DNA from: Thioalkalivibrio sp. XN279
GTDB taxonomy: Bacteria > Pseudomonadota > Gammaproteobacteria > Steroidobacterales > XN24
Assembly: GCF_011089885.1 (NCBI RefSeq)
Contig: NZ_JAANBD010000029.1
Coordinates: 62,001-126,000, forward strand
Length of the DNA stretch: 64,000 nt
Reading direction: 5' to 3'
Shown: positions 20,461 to 33,159 of the stretch, in pieces
Layout: each line of letters starts with the position of its first letter
How positions within the stretch are numbered: position 1 is the first letter of the stretch
Made by a program: the position numbers and the translations under genes
Notes under the pieces: generated by a model
Seen by the model: only the letters and a program-made list of their open reading frames with translations
Told to the model about the DNA's origin: nothing
Database searches by the model: none

Positions 20461-21756
20461 TCAGGGGATCCCGGGCAGGTCGCTCAGCAACTCGCGGAAC
20501 GCCGCGAACTCGGGTCCGATCTCGACGAAGTGCCGCGGCCGCGCCATCAGCTCGGCCAGCGCGGGGGGCATCGGCACCTCGGCGCCGACCAGCGGTTCCA
20601 CCACGTCCTCGAACTTCGCCGGGTGCGCGGTCGCCACCACGACCCACGGTCGCTGTGCGGCCTCCGCCGGGAGCAATTCCCAGGCCCGGACCGCTGTCGC
20701 CGTGTGCGGGCACCAGGTGCGCCCGTAGCGGCCGGGACCGGTGCGGATCGCGGCGCGGATCTCTGCGTCGCTCACGCGCACCGCGCTGGCCTCGCCCCGC
20801 GCCGCCTCGGGCGAGCCGGCCATGTGCAGCAGCCGTTCCATGTTGCTGGGGTTACCCACGTCCATGGCGGTCGCCAGCGTCTGCACGGTGGCGCGGGGCG
20901 CCCACTCGCCGCCGGCGAAAAAATCGCCCACGGTCTCGTTGGCGTTGGTGGCGAGCACGACCGGGCCGATCGGCAGGCCGCAACGCCGCGCCCACAGGCA
21001 GGCGAGCGAGTTGCCCAGGTTGCCGCTCGGGATGATGAAACCGGGCGCCGTGCCCGTCTCGCGCCACACCGTGAGTCCCGCCCAGGCGTAATAGGCCGCC
21101 TGCGGCAGCAGGCGGCCGATGCTGATGCTGTTGGCCGAGGTCAGCCCCGCACGCGCCCGCAGGGCTGTATCGCCGAAAGCCTCTTTCACCATGCGCTGGC
21201 AATCGTCGAAGTCCCCGTCCACGCGCAGGCTGAGCACGTTCTCACCCCAGCAGGTGAGCTGCGCCTCCTGGCGGTCGGAGACGCGGCCGCGAGGATAGAG
21301 TAGGACCACGCGGAATCCGGGTCTGCCGCTGAAGGCGGCGGCCACGGCGCCGCCGGTGTCCCCCGAGGTGGCCACCAGCACGGTGCGCGGCCGGTCCCCG
21401 GCGAGACGGGCCAGGCAGGCGGCGAGGAAACGCGCGCCGACGTCCTTGAAGGCTGCGGTGGGGCCGTGAAACAGCTCCAGCACGCGGAAACCGCCCGCCT
21501 CGGTCAGCGGCACCGGGAAATCCAGGGCCTCGGCGCACACCGCATCCAGCTCTGTCGCCAGGGCGTCGCCGGCCACGAACGGCGCCAGCAGGCGGGGCGC
21601 CGTGTCGGCGAGATGAGCACCGGGCGGGAAACGATCGGGCGGCAGCAAGGGGAACTGCTCCGGCACGTACAGGCCGCCGTCCGGCGCCAGCCCGGCGAGC
21701 ATGGCGGCGCCGGCCCCCACGGGCGGCGCCACGCCGCGCGTGCTGAGGTATTGCAT
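20461..21756 (-). CDS. thrC: Threonine synthase
   Basis: A 431-residue PLP enzyme converting O-phosphohomoserine to threonine. The N-terminal MQYLSTRG and the PLP-lysine motif FHGPTAAFKDVGARF (K104) are diagnostic; ATSGDTGGAVAAAF is the phosphate-binding loop. The start overlaps the thrA stop by one base (TGATG), so the two are translated together. No homoserine kinase gene (thrB) separates them, unlike the thrABC arrangement of enteric bacteria. Confidence 0.95.
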   Translation of the reverse strand: MQYLSTRGVAPPVGAGAAMLAGLAPDGGLYVPEQFPLLPPDRFPPGAHLADTAPRLLAPFVAGDALATELDAVCAEALDFPVPLTEAGGFRVLELFHGPTAAFKDVGARFLAACLARLAGDRPRTVLVATSGDTGGAVAAAFSGRPGFRVVLLYPRGRVSDRQEAQLTCWGENVLSLRVDGDFDDCQRMVKEAFGDTALRARAGLTSANSISIGRLLPQAAYYAWAGLTVWRETGTAPGFIIPSGNLGNSLACLWARRCGLPIGPVVLATNANETVGDFFAGGEWAPRATVQTLATAMDVGNPSNMERLLHMAGSPEAARGEASAVRVSDAEIRAAIRTGPGRYGRTWCPHTATAVRAWELLPAEAAQRPWVVVATAHPAKFEDVVEPLVGAEVPMPPALAELMARPRHFVEIGPEFAAFRELLSDLPGIP

Positions 21757-24218
21757 CAGACGTCGGCGCCCAGGTAAGCCGACAGGCGCAACAGGTCGGC
21801 GAACACGCCGGCGGCCGTGACTGCCGGCCCGGCGCCCGGGCCCTGCACCACCAGCGGGTTGTCGCGGTAACGGCGCGTGACGAACTGGATGATGTTGTCG
21901 GTCAGCCTGGCATGCGCAAAGGCATGGTCGGCGGGGAATTCCTCCAGCCCGACCGAGGCGCGACCGCTCGCCCCGTCTAGCCGCGCCACGTGGCGCAGCA
22001 CGTGGCCACGCTCGCGCGCAGCCTCAAGGCGCGCCAGCATTTCACCGTCCCAGCCTGCGTAGCGATCGAGGAACTCGTCGATGCTGGCGCCCTCCAGCTC
22101 CGTGGGCACCAGGCTCTCGACCGCGACCTGCTGCAGCTCGATTTCCAGGCCCATCTCGCGCGCCAGGATGACCAGCTTGCGGGCCACGTCCTTGCCGGAC
22201 AGGTCATCACGCGGATCGGGCTCGGTGAAGCCCAGCTCGCGCGCTTCGCGCACGATGGCGGAGAACGGGCGACTGCCGTCGTAACCGTTGAACAGGAAAG
22301 CCAGCGTGCCCGAGAGGATGCCCTCGATGGCGATGATCTCGTCGCCCGTCTGGCGCAGGTCGCGCAGGGTCTGGATGATCGGCAGGCCGGCGCCCACCGT
22401 GGTTTCGCCGAGGTAGCGCACCCCGGCGGCGCGGCGTGTTTCCTGCAGGCGGCGCCAGTCGTCCAGCGGGCCCGACGCAGCCAGCTTGCTCGGCGTGATG
22501 ACATGGATGCCCTGCGCCAGCCAGTCGGCGTAGCGCGCAGCGACCGCGGGATGGCCGCTGCAGTCGATGATCACCGCGTGCGGCAGGTGCTCGGCCTGGA
22601 CGTGGCGCGTGAAGGCGTCGAGATCGGTGTCGACGCCGGCGGCCAGGGCATCGCGCCATGCCCCGAGGGCCACGGCGCGCGGCGCCAGCACCATGCGGGT
22701 GGAGCCGGCGATGGCGCGCACGCGCAAGTCGAGACGGGACTCGGACGCAAGCCGCGGAATCTCTCCCGCCAGCTGGTCGAGCAGGTGGGTGCCGACCCCG
22801 CCCGGCCCGACCACGCCGATGGAAACCGCCTGCGGCGAAAGATAGAAGGCGGCGTGGACCGCGCGCAGCGCGCGATCGGCGTCCTCGCTCGGGATCACCG
22901 CCGAGATGTTGCGCTCGGAAGCCCCCTGGGCGATGGCGCGCACGTTGACGCCGCTGCGTCCCAGCGCGCCGAACAGCTTGGCCGCTACGCCGGGCAGGCC
23001 CCGCATGCCCTCGCCCACCACGGCCAGGATGCTGCATTCGTGCACCAGTTCGACGCCCTCGACCTGGCCGGCGCGCATTTCGGCGGCGAAGGCCTGGGCC
23101 ACGGCGGCGCGCGCGCGCAATGCATCGGCGCGCGGCACCGCGCAGCAGATCGAGTGTTCGGAACTGCCCTGGGAGATCAGCACCACAGAGATGCCGGCGT
23201 TGCGCAGTGCCTCGAACAGCCGGCTGGCGGTGCCGGGCACTCCGATCAGCCCGGCGCCCTCCAGGTTCAGCAGCGCCATGCCCTCGATGGTGGTCACGCC
23301 CTTGACGCCGCCGCCCTCGCCGACCTCGCCGATGCGCGTCCCCACGGCCTCGGGCCGGGCCGTGTTACGGATCCACACCGGGATGGCGCGCGCGACCAGC
23401 GGCGCCATGGTGCGGGGATGCAGCACCTTGGCGCCGAAATACGCCAGCTCCATGGCCTCGTGCCAGGACAGCTCGGGGATCACGGCGACATCGGGAATGC
23501 GGCGCGGGTCGCCGCTCATCACGCCGTCGACGTCGGTCCAGATGATCACCTCGTCGGCGTCCAGCAGGGCCGCAAATATCGACGCCGTGAAGTCGCTGCC
23601 GTTGCGTCCCAGCGTGGTCGGCGCACCGTGGGGGTCGCGCGCGATGTAACCGGTGATCACGCGCACCGCGGGCGGATCCGTCCAGCTGGCGGCAAAACGC
23701 TCCCGCGTCGGCTCCCAGGACACCGTCGGTCCCAGCTCGCTGTCCACCACGACCAGGGCATCGCGCGCGTCGAACCAGTCTGCATCGACGCCGCGCCGCC
23801 GCAGCTCCGCCGCCAGCAGTCGTGCCGACCACAGCTCGCCATGGCCCGCCACCAGCGCGTAGACCTCCGCGGGCGCCCGGCCGATGAGTGCCGTGGCCTT
23901 GAGCACGTCGTGCAGGTCGGACTGCTCGCGCGCCAGCGCCTGCAGCCATTCGGCCCGCGCCGCGCCCTCGAGCAGGCCCGTGGCGAGCTCGCGGCAGCGT
24001 GCGGCGACGGCCTCGAGCCCGGCAGGCCAGTCGCCGCCTTGTTCCGCCGTGTGCACCAGTGCGTGCAGGGCATCGGTGACGCCGGCAGGCGCGGAGACGA
24101 CGGCCGCCAAGGGCCCGCCTTGCGCCCCGGCCAGGATGCCCGCCACACGGCGGAACTCGTCGACGCCGGCGAGGCTGGTGCCGCCGAACTTGTGAACCGT
24201 GCTGACCTTCTCGTTCAT
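21756..24218 (-). CDS. thrA: Bifunctional aspartokinase / homoserine dehydrogenase
   Basis: An 820-residue fusion enzyme for the first and third steps of the aspartate-family pathway. The start at ATG 24218 (MNEKVSTVHKFGGTSLAG) gives the standard aspartokinase N-terminus; the longer frame upstream is discarded. The kinase catalytic FGGTSLAG and WTDVDGVMSGDPR sites, two ACT-type regulatory segments (ISVVLISQGSSEHSICCAV and VNVRAIAQGASERNISAVI), and the dehydrogenase NAD site SIGVVGPGGVGTHLLDQL follow in order. The ACT segments imply feedback inhibition, by threonine if ThrA-like or methionine if MetL-like; the thrC partner favours ThrA. Confidence 0.93.
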   Translation of the reverse strand: MNEKVSTVHKFGGTSLAGVDEFRRVAGILAGAQGGPLAAVVSAPAGVTDALHALVHTAEQGGDWPAGLEAVAARCRELATGLLEGAARAEWLQALAREQSDLHDVLKATALIGRAPAEVYALVAGHGELWSARLLAAELRRRGVDADWFDARDALVVVDSELGPTVSWEPTRERFAASWTDPPAVRVITGYIARDPHGAPTTLGRNGSDFTASIFAALLDADEVIIWTDVDGVMSGDPRRIPDVAVIPELSWHEAMELAYFGAKVLHPRTMAPLVARAIPVWIRNTARPEAVGTRIGEVGEGGGVKGVTTIEGMALLNLEGAGLIGVPGTASRLFEALRNAGISVVLISQGSSEHSICCAVPRADALRARAAVAQAFAAEMRAGQVEGVELVHECSILAVVGEGMRGLPGVAAKLFGALGRSGVNVRAIAQGASERNISAVIPSEDADRALRAVHAAFYLSPQAVSIGVVGPGGVGTHLLDQLAGEIPRLASESRLDLRVRAIAGSTRMVLAPRAVALGAWRDALAAGVDTDLDAFTRHVQAEHLPHAVIIDCSGHPAVAARYADWLAQGIHVITPSKLAASGPLDDWRRLQETRRAAGVRYLGETTVGAGLPIIQTLRDLRQTGDEIIAIEGILSGTLAFLFNGYDGSRPFSAIVREARELGFTEPDPRDDLSGKDVARKLVILAREMGLEIELQQVAVESLVPTELEGASIDEFLDRYAGWDGEMLARLEAARERGHVLRHVARLDGASGRASVGLEEFPADHAFAHARLTDNIIQFVTRRYRDNPLVVQGPGAGPAVTAAGVFADLLRLSAYLGADV

Positions 24219-24296
24219 GATGGCGTCGAGCCTACGACAGGCGGTGTTGCGCCGCAACGCGGGCGGGGGTTGCCAGCCCGGTGCCGAGCGCGGACG

Positions 24297-25355
24297 ATGG
24301 CCGCCGTGCAACCCGCAACCGACATCGACGTCGCCATCCTGCATGCCTGGGACCTCGTCCCCGGCTCACTGCGGCCGCTCGGGACCGGGCTGATCAACCG
24401 GACCTTCTGCGCGCAGCGGCAGGACGGCAGCCGCTGGGTGCTGCAGCAATTGAACCCGATGTTCCCGCCCGAGGTGCACGAAGACATCGAGGCCGTCACC
24501 GCCCACCTGGCCGCGCGCGGCATGCCCACGCCGCGACTGCTGCGCACGCGCGACGGGCGGCTCTGCATCCCGGCCGCCGGGGGCGCCTGGCGGGTCATGA
24601 ATTTCATGCCGGGCCGGGTGGTGGACGCAATCGAGTCGCCGGCTCAAGCCGGCGCGGCCGGCCGGCTCCTGGCACGCTTTCATCGTGCCCTCGACGACCT
24701 GGCCTACGAGTTCCGCCACCAGCGGCCGCCGGTGCACGAGCCGGCACGGCACTTTGCGGCGCTCGAGTCCGCGCTGGCGACGCACCCGGCACACCGCCTG
24801 CGGCCTGCGGCCGGCAAGTTGGCCGCGCAGATCTTCGCGGCTGCGGCGGCGTTGCCGCGGCTGTCCGACACGCCGCCGCGCATCGTCCACGGCGACCCCA
24901 AGATCAGCAACCTCGTGTTCAGCGCCGGCGACGGGGAAGGCCTGTGCCTGGTCGACCTGGACACGCTCGGGCGCATGGCCCTGCCCTTCGAGCTGGGGGA
25001 CGCCATGCGCTCATGGTGCAGCGTGAGCTCCGAAGACGACCCGGGCGGCCGCTTCTGCGCCCGGCGTTTCGGCGCCGCGGTTGCCGGCTACGCCGCGGAG
25101 GCCCGCGGCTGGTGGACAGCCGAGGAGCAGGGCAGCGTGCTGGCGGCCACCGCCATCATCCAGCTGGAACTGGCGGCGCGCTTTTGCGCGGACGCCCTGA
25201 ACGAATCCTATTTCGGCTGGAACGCCTTGTTGTTCGCCTCCCGTGGCGACCACAACCTGGCGCGCGCGCAGGGCCAGCTGGCGCTGCACGGCTCGCTCCT
25301 CGCCCAGCGCGACGTGCTGGCGGAGGCGCTGGAGCGGGTGAAAAACCCCGCGTAG
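24297..25355 (+). CDS. APH-fold phosphotransferase (NahK/homoserine-kinase-II-like)
   Basis: A 352-residue small-molecule kinase of the aminoglycoside-phosphotransferase fold. The nucleotide-loop region PLGTGLINRTFCAQ is followed by the WVLQQLN lysine-loop position; the catalytic loop is IVHGDPKISNLVF (H198, D200, N205) and the metal site LVDLDTLGRM (D220/D222). It looks most like N-acetylhexosamine kinase (NahK) type proteins. It is divergent from thrA with 78 bp between starts. Because thrB is missing next to thrC and some Pseudomonas use an APH-fold homoserine kinase, that role is a possibility but unproven. Confidence 0.72.
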   Translation: MAAVQPATDIDVAILHAWDLVPGSLRPLGTGLINRTFCAQRQDGSRWVLQQLNPMFPPEVHEDIEAVTAHLAARGMPTPRLLRTRDGRLCIPAAGGAWRVMNFMPGRVVDAIESPAQAGAAGRLLARFHRALDDLAYEFRHQRPPVHEPARHFAALESALATHPAHRLRPAAGKLAAQIFAAAAALPRLSDTPPRIVHGDPKISNLVFSAGDGEGLCLVDLDTLGRMALPFELGDAMRSWCSVSSEDDPGGRFCARRFGAAVAGYAAEARGWWTAEEQGSVLAATAIIQLELAARFCADALNESYFGWNALLFASRGDHNLARAQGQLALHGSLLAQRDVLAEALERVKNPA

Positions 25356-25460
25356 CCTGCCGCAGCACCGCCGGCAGAGTTGCGGCAACTCCCGATTGCC
25401 GGATCGGGTGGCCCTCCCCAAAGTAGAGTTCCAAGCCAGGGGCGTCGGAGGTGCCGTCCA

Positions 25461-25649
25461 GTGATCAAGCAACCGCCAGAGCCCGGTATCGCGGACACGA
25501 ACAGCGTCATCAACCGTCTCGCCGCGCGTCCCGCGCGCATCCCGAGCAAGGTGGTGCTCGGCGGGGACAGCGAAGTCGTCATCGTCCACGGCAAGGACGA
25601 GTACCTGCTGCGTATCACCAGCGATAACAAGCTCGCCCTGAGTCGCTGA
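25461..25649 (+). CDS. hemP: Hemin uptake protein HemP
   Basis: A 62-residue protein. The C-terminal half (VVLGGDSEVVIVHGKDEYLL then RITSDNKLALSR) has the pattern of the HemP/HmuP family, small proteins tied to heme uptake and Fur control. Start is GTG 25461 because a strong GGAGGTG site lies at 25447-25453; a longer frame from 25380 overlaps non-coding-looking sequence. No TonB receptor or ABC heme importer is nearby and I see no clear Fur box upstream, so here it is a lone copy. Confidence 0.75.
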   Translation: MIKQPPEPGIADTNSVINRLAARPARIPSKVVLGGDSEVVIVHGKDEYLLRITSDNKLALSR

Positions 25650-25666
25650 CCGTCATTCCTTGACCG

Positions 25667-26320
25667 TCATGCGCTGAACGGCAGTCGCCCGGCCGGCTCG
25701 CGTTGGGCCAGCAGCTGGGCCAGCGCCCGCCCGTCGATGTTGCCTTCGCGCCAGAACTGCAGGCGCATGCCCGCGGCGAATTCCAACGCCTCGTTCGAGC
25801 GTGCCCGGTGGGGGCTGTCCCCCGGTGGCGGACTGTCCCCGGCAGCGGGCTCGTCGGCGCCGAAGCGCTGTGCCTTGCACCGCGCCTCCGCTCCGGTGCG
25901 CTCCAGCACCACCTGCACCAGCAGCATGCCGCCGGGCGCCAGCAGGTGGCGCGCCTGGGCCATGACCGCCGGGGAATAGAAGTCGATGCAGGTGACGAGG
26001 TCGAAACCGGGCTCGAGCGCCGGCAGCCCATGATCGAGATCGGCTTCGATGCCGTGGACGCGCACGCCGACGCCCGCCGCCTCCGCCTGCGCGCGCAGCT
26101 TGGCGAGCCCGCTGGGGGAAATGTCCACTGCCGTCACATCGAGGCCGCGCTGCGCCAGCCACACGGCCAGCTGGCCCTCGCCGCAGGCGATGTCCAGCGC
26201 GCGGCCGCTCCAGGGCAGGACCGGCTCGAGCTCGCGCACGAGCGGCTTCACGCGCTCCCCCATCACCAGGCCCTCGCGGCCGTAGCGCGCCTCCCAGCGC
26301 TCGCGATCGCTCGTGCTCAT
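25667..26320 (-). CDS. Class I SAM-dependent methyltransferase
   Basis: A 217-residue methyltransferase. Motif I is ALDIACGEGQLAVWLAQRG (about 41-59), followed by DVTAVDISPSGLAKL (SAM ribose acid) and FDLVTCIDFYSP. The start ATG 26320 gives MSTSDRERWEARYGREG, a TehB-like N-terminus, and lies 7 bp below the S-formylglutathione hydrolase stop. Between the last core strands it has an odd Pro/Gly insert (AAGDSPPPGDSPHRARS) encoded by repeat-like DNA. The substrate is unknown; the operon position suggests a link to formaldehyde or thiol metabolism only by proximity. Confidence 0.8.
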   Translation of the reverse strand: MSTSDRERWEARYGREGLVMGERVKPLVRELEPVLPWSGRALDIACGEGQLAVWLAQRGLDVTAVDISPSGLAKLRAQAEAAGVGVRVHGIEADLDHGLPALEPGFDLVTCIDFYSPAVMAQARHLLAPGGMLLVQVVLERTGAEARCKAQRFGADEPAAGDSPPPGDSPHRARSNEALEFAAGMRLQFWREGNIDGRALAQLLAQREPAGRLPFSA

Positions 26321-26327
26321 GCCGCGC

Positions 26328-27200
26328 TCATGCCGTCGCGCCCAGGATCGCGGCATGGTGCCGCAGGTGATCTTCGATGAAGGAGGCGATGAAGAAATAG
26401 CCGTGGTCGTAGCCGGCGTGACGGCGCAGCTCCAGCGCCTGCCCGGCCTTGTGGCAGGCCGCCTCCAGGGCTTCGGGGTACAGCTGCTCGGCGAGGAACT
26501 GGTCCTCCAGGCCCTGGTCGACCAGGATCGACGCCCTGCCCTCGCGTCCGCCGCCGTTCGCGAGCAGCTGCGTCGCATCCCATGCCGCCCAGGCCTCCGG
26601 ATCGGGCCCGAGGTAGGCGGTGAAGGCCTTCTGGCCCCAGGGGCAGCGGCTCGGCGCGGAGATCGGCGCGAAGGCCGAGATCGAGGCGTAGGTGTCCGGG
26701 TGGCGCAGCCCGAGCACCAGCGCACCGTGCCCGCCCATGGAGTGGCCGCAGATGCCCTGCCGCGCCATGTCGGCAGGGAAATGCTCGGCGATGACCCGCG
26801 GCAGCTCGGTGATGACGTACTCGTGCATGCGGTAGTGCGATGCCCAGGGCGCCACGGTGGCGTCGAGGTAGAAGCCGGCGCCGAGCCCGAGGTCCCAGGC
26901 ACCGTCCTCCGCGTCCGGCACGCCCGCGCCGCGCGGGCTGGTGTCCGGCGCCACCAGCATCAGCCCGAGCTCAGCCGCCACGCGCTGCGCGCCGGCCTTG
27001 ATCATGAAGGTCTCTTCCGTGCAGGTGAGCCCGGACAGCCAGGTGAGCACCGGCACCGGGCCGTGCGCGGCGGCGGGCGGCGTGTACACCGCAAAGCGCA
27101 TGTCGCAGCGATTGGCCGTGGAGGCGTGGCGGTAATAACCCACGGTGCCGCCGAAACAGCGGTGCTCGGAGAGCAGCTCGGGCGCGTCCATGCCGGCCAT
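26328..27200 (-). CDS. fghA: S-formylglutathione hydrolase
   Basis: A 290-residue esterase-D-type alpha/beta hydrolase that splits S-formylglutathione into formate and glutathione. The nucleophile elbow is GHSMGG with S154; YYRHAST near the N-terminus and WLSGLTCTEETFMIKAGAQRVA are family hallmarks. It starts one base after the stop of the S-(hydroxymethyl)glutathione dehydrogenase gene, the enzyme of the preceding step. The formate made here is a substrate for the formate dehydrogenase encoded 16 kb away. Confidence 0.95.
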   Translation of the reverse strand: MAGMDAPELLSEHRCFGGTVGYYRHASTANRCDMRFAVYTPPAAAHGPVPVLTWLSGLTCTEETFMIKAGAQRVAAELGLMLVAPDTSPRGAGVPDAEDGAWDLGLGAGFYLDATVAPWASHYRMHEYVITELPRVIAEHFPADMARQGICGHSMGGHGALVLGLRHPDTYASISAFAPISAPSRCPWGQKAFTAYLGPDPEAWAAWDATQLLANGGGREGRASILVDQGLEDQFLAEQLYPEALEAACHKAGQALELRRHAGYDHGYFFIASFIEDHLRHHAAILGATA

Positions 27201-27201
27201 C

Positions 27202-29678
<2,477 letters not shown>

Positions 29679-29739
29679 TCCGGCCGGCGCACACACCCTG
29701 CTATGCTTGTGACCGGATGCCTTCGCCGGACACGACAGG

Positions 29740-31191
<1,452 letters not shown>

Positions 31192-31192
31192 C

Positions 31193-32128
31193 GTGCTGTC
31201 GCGAGTCGCGGAACGCATGTACTGGGGCGCCCGCTACCTCGAGCGGGCGGAAAACACCGCGCGCCTGGTGCGGGTCTACGATGCCGCCCTGATGGATCTG
31301 CCGCCGGAGACCGGCATAGGCTGGCCCTTGCTGGTCGACATCTGCGGCGCCCAGGCGCTGTTCGCCGAGCGCTTCCCGCGCGGCGGCGACACGGAGACAC
31401 TGAAATTCCTCACGGTGGACAACGGCAACCCCGGCTCCATCCTTGCCTCGCTGGAATCGGCGCGGGAAAACTTCCGCACCACCCGTGACCTGTGTCCTAC
31501 CGAGGCCTGGCGCAGCGTCAACGAGCTGTGCCTGTTCGGCCGCAAGGAGCTGCCCAAGATGGCCTCCCCGCGCCGGCGCCACGAGGTGCTGTCCAGCATC
31601 GTACGCCAGGCGCAGCAGCTGACCGGGCTGCTGTCGGGCACCATGAGCCACGGCGACGCCTACCACTTCATCCGCCTCGGCCGAAACCTGGAGCGGGCGG
31701 ACATGACGACCCGCATCATCGACGTCGCGGCAGCGACCCTGATGGGGGCGCATGCCGCCGAGGCGCGCCCGGACAACACGCTGTGGATGGCCGTGCTGAA
31801 GTCGCTCTCGGGCTACCAGATGTACCGCCAGTACGTGCGCCGGCGCATCCGCGACGAGGACGTCGTGCGCTTCCTGCTGCAGGACCCGCTGTTCCCGCGC
31901 GCGGTGGCGCATTGCCTGTTGGAACTGGAGGCCAGCGCCGTCCTGCTGCCCAACCACGAAGAGCCGCTGCGCGCCGTCCTGCGGCTGCAGCGCATCGTCT
32001 CGGAGCAACTGCCCGAGGATGTCAGCGAGGCCCTGTTGCACCAGCTGATGGACGACCTGCAGCTCGAGTTCGCCGCGGTGCACACGCGGGTCGCGGCGAC
32101 CTGGTTCCTGCCCGGCGAGGTCGCGTGA
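31193..32128 (+). CDS. Alpha-E domain protein (DUF403)
   Basis: A 311-residue helical protein starting at GTG 31193, one base after the ATP-grasp stop. MLSRVAERMYWGARYLERAENTARLV at the N-terminus is the hallmark of the alpha-E family, and the second conserved block is FIRLGRNLERADMTTRIID. The family always travels with circularly permuted ATP-grasp proteins and probably works with them as a two-component amide-forming unit. The stop overlaps the next start by 4 bp (GTGA). Confidence 0.9.
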   Translation: MLSRVAERMYWGARYLERAENTARLVRVYDAALMDLPPETGIGWPLLVDICGAQALFAERFPRGGDTETLKFLTVDNGNPGSILASLESARENFRTTRDLCPTEAWRSVNELCLFGRKELPKMASPRRRHEVLSSIVRQAQQLTGLLSGTMSHGDAYHFIRLGRNLERADMTTRIIDVAAATLMGAHAAEARPDNTLWMAVLKSLSGYQMYRQYVRRRIRDEDVVRFLLQDPLFPRAVAHCLLELEASAVLLPNHEEPLRAVLRLQRIVSEQLPEDVSEALLHQLMDDLQLEFAAVHTRVAATWFLPGEVA

Positions 32129-33159
32129 AGCGTTTTCTCTGCAGCTGCGGCCTCACCGTGTTCTTCGACGACTACGCCTGCACGGGCTGCGGCGCGCAGC
32201 TGGGCTATGCGCCGGAGATGTCGGCCTTCCTGGCGCGGCCCTCGCCGCAGCAGCCCTTCCTGGCCCCGGACGGCAACGCATGGAAGCCCTGCCGCAACCG
32301 CATCGACCACCGCGCCTGCAACTGGCTGCTGCGCGCCGACGACCCGCTCGATTTTTGCCTGGCGTGCCGCCTCAACCGGGTCATCCCGAACCTCGGCACG
32401 GAGCACAACCTGCGGCTGTGGCGCCGCACCGAGCAGGCCAAGCGCCGGCTCGTGTACAGCCTGATCAACCTCGGCCTGCCGCGCGCGGCCGGCGACGGGC
32501 GGCCGCCGCTGCGCTTCGAGTTCCTCGAGGACCAGCGCAGCAACCCGGACGTGGCCGAGTCTCTGGTCATGACGGGCCATCGCGCCGGGATCATCACCAT
32601 CAACCTGCTGGAAGCGGACGACGTGGCGCGCCACGCGGTGCGCGAGCAGATGGCCGAGCGCTACCGCACGCTGCTGGGGCATTTCCGCCACGAGAGCGGG
32701 CACTACTACGAGCACGTGCTGGTGCCGCCGGGACTCGCGCGCGACACTTACCGAGAGCTGTTCGGCGACGAGCGCATCGACTACGACGCGGCGCTCGCGC
32801 ACTACCATGCCGAGGGTCCGGACCCGACCTGGAACGGCCGCTGCATCAGTCCCTATGCTTCGGCACACCCCATGGAGGACTGGGCCGAGACGTGGGCGCA
32901 CTACCTGCACATCAGCGACGCGCTGGAGACGGCGCGCGCCACGGGCCTGATCCGCGAGGCGCCCACGGACGACTGGGAAGCTGAGCTGGCGCTGTGGATT
33001 CCGGGCGCGGTGAGCCTCAACGAGATGGCGCGCTCACTCGGCCTGGACGATCCCTATCCTTTCGTCATCACGCCACCGGTGCGCGCCAAGCTTGGCTTCA
33101 TTCATCAACGACTCGCAGCAGCTCGGCAGGACGCGGCGGTAGCGGCGGCAGGACGCTGA
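32125..33159 (+). CDS. Putative zinc-binding metallopeptidase
   Basis: A 344-residue protein starting at GTG 32125. The N-terminal part has a zinc-ribbon-like pattern: C6, C8, C19, C22, then C56, C65, C78 and C81. The catalytic-looking motif is RHESGHYYEH, an HExxH with H189, E190 and H193; the downstream SAHPMEDWAETWAHYLHI may give the third ligand. No signal peptide, so cytoplasmic. It sits third in the ATP-grasp/alpha-E operon, where a transglutaminase-like cysteine protease is normally encoded. Its last 62 bp overlap the convergent Anbu gene. Confidence 0.82.
   Translation: MKRFLCSCGLTVFFDDYACTGCGAQLGYAPEMSAFLARPSPQQPFLAPDGNAWKPCRNRIDHRACNWLLRADDPLDFCLACRLNRVIPNLGTEHNLRLWRRTEQAKRRLVYSLINLGLPRAAGDGRPPLRFEFLEDQRSNPDVAESLVMTGHRAGIITINLLEADDVARHAVREQMAERYRTLLGHFRHESGHYYEHVLVPPGLARDTYRELFGDERIDYDAALAHYHAEGPDPTWNGRCISPYASAHPMEDWAETWAHYLHISDALETARATGLIREAPTDDWEAELALWIPGAVSLNEMARSLGLDDPYPFVITPPVRAKLGFIHQRLAAARQDAAVAAAGR

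Noticed and set aside
21990-24296. A long open frame joined in-frame to the APH-fold kinase
   Set aside because: The part before 24297 is antisense to thrA; the kinase begins at ATG 24297 where similarity starts.
24219-24296. Threonine attenuator leader peptide
   Set aside because: The 78-bp divergent spacer is too short and shows no Thr/Ile-rich short frame or terminator.
25356-25460. Fur box before hemP
   Set aside because: No GATAAT-type triplet repeat is visible; control by Fur is only family knowledge.
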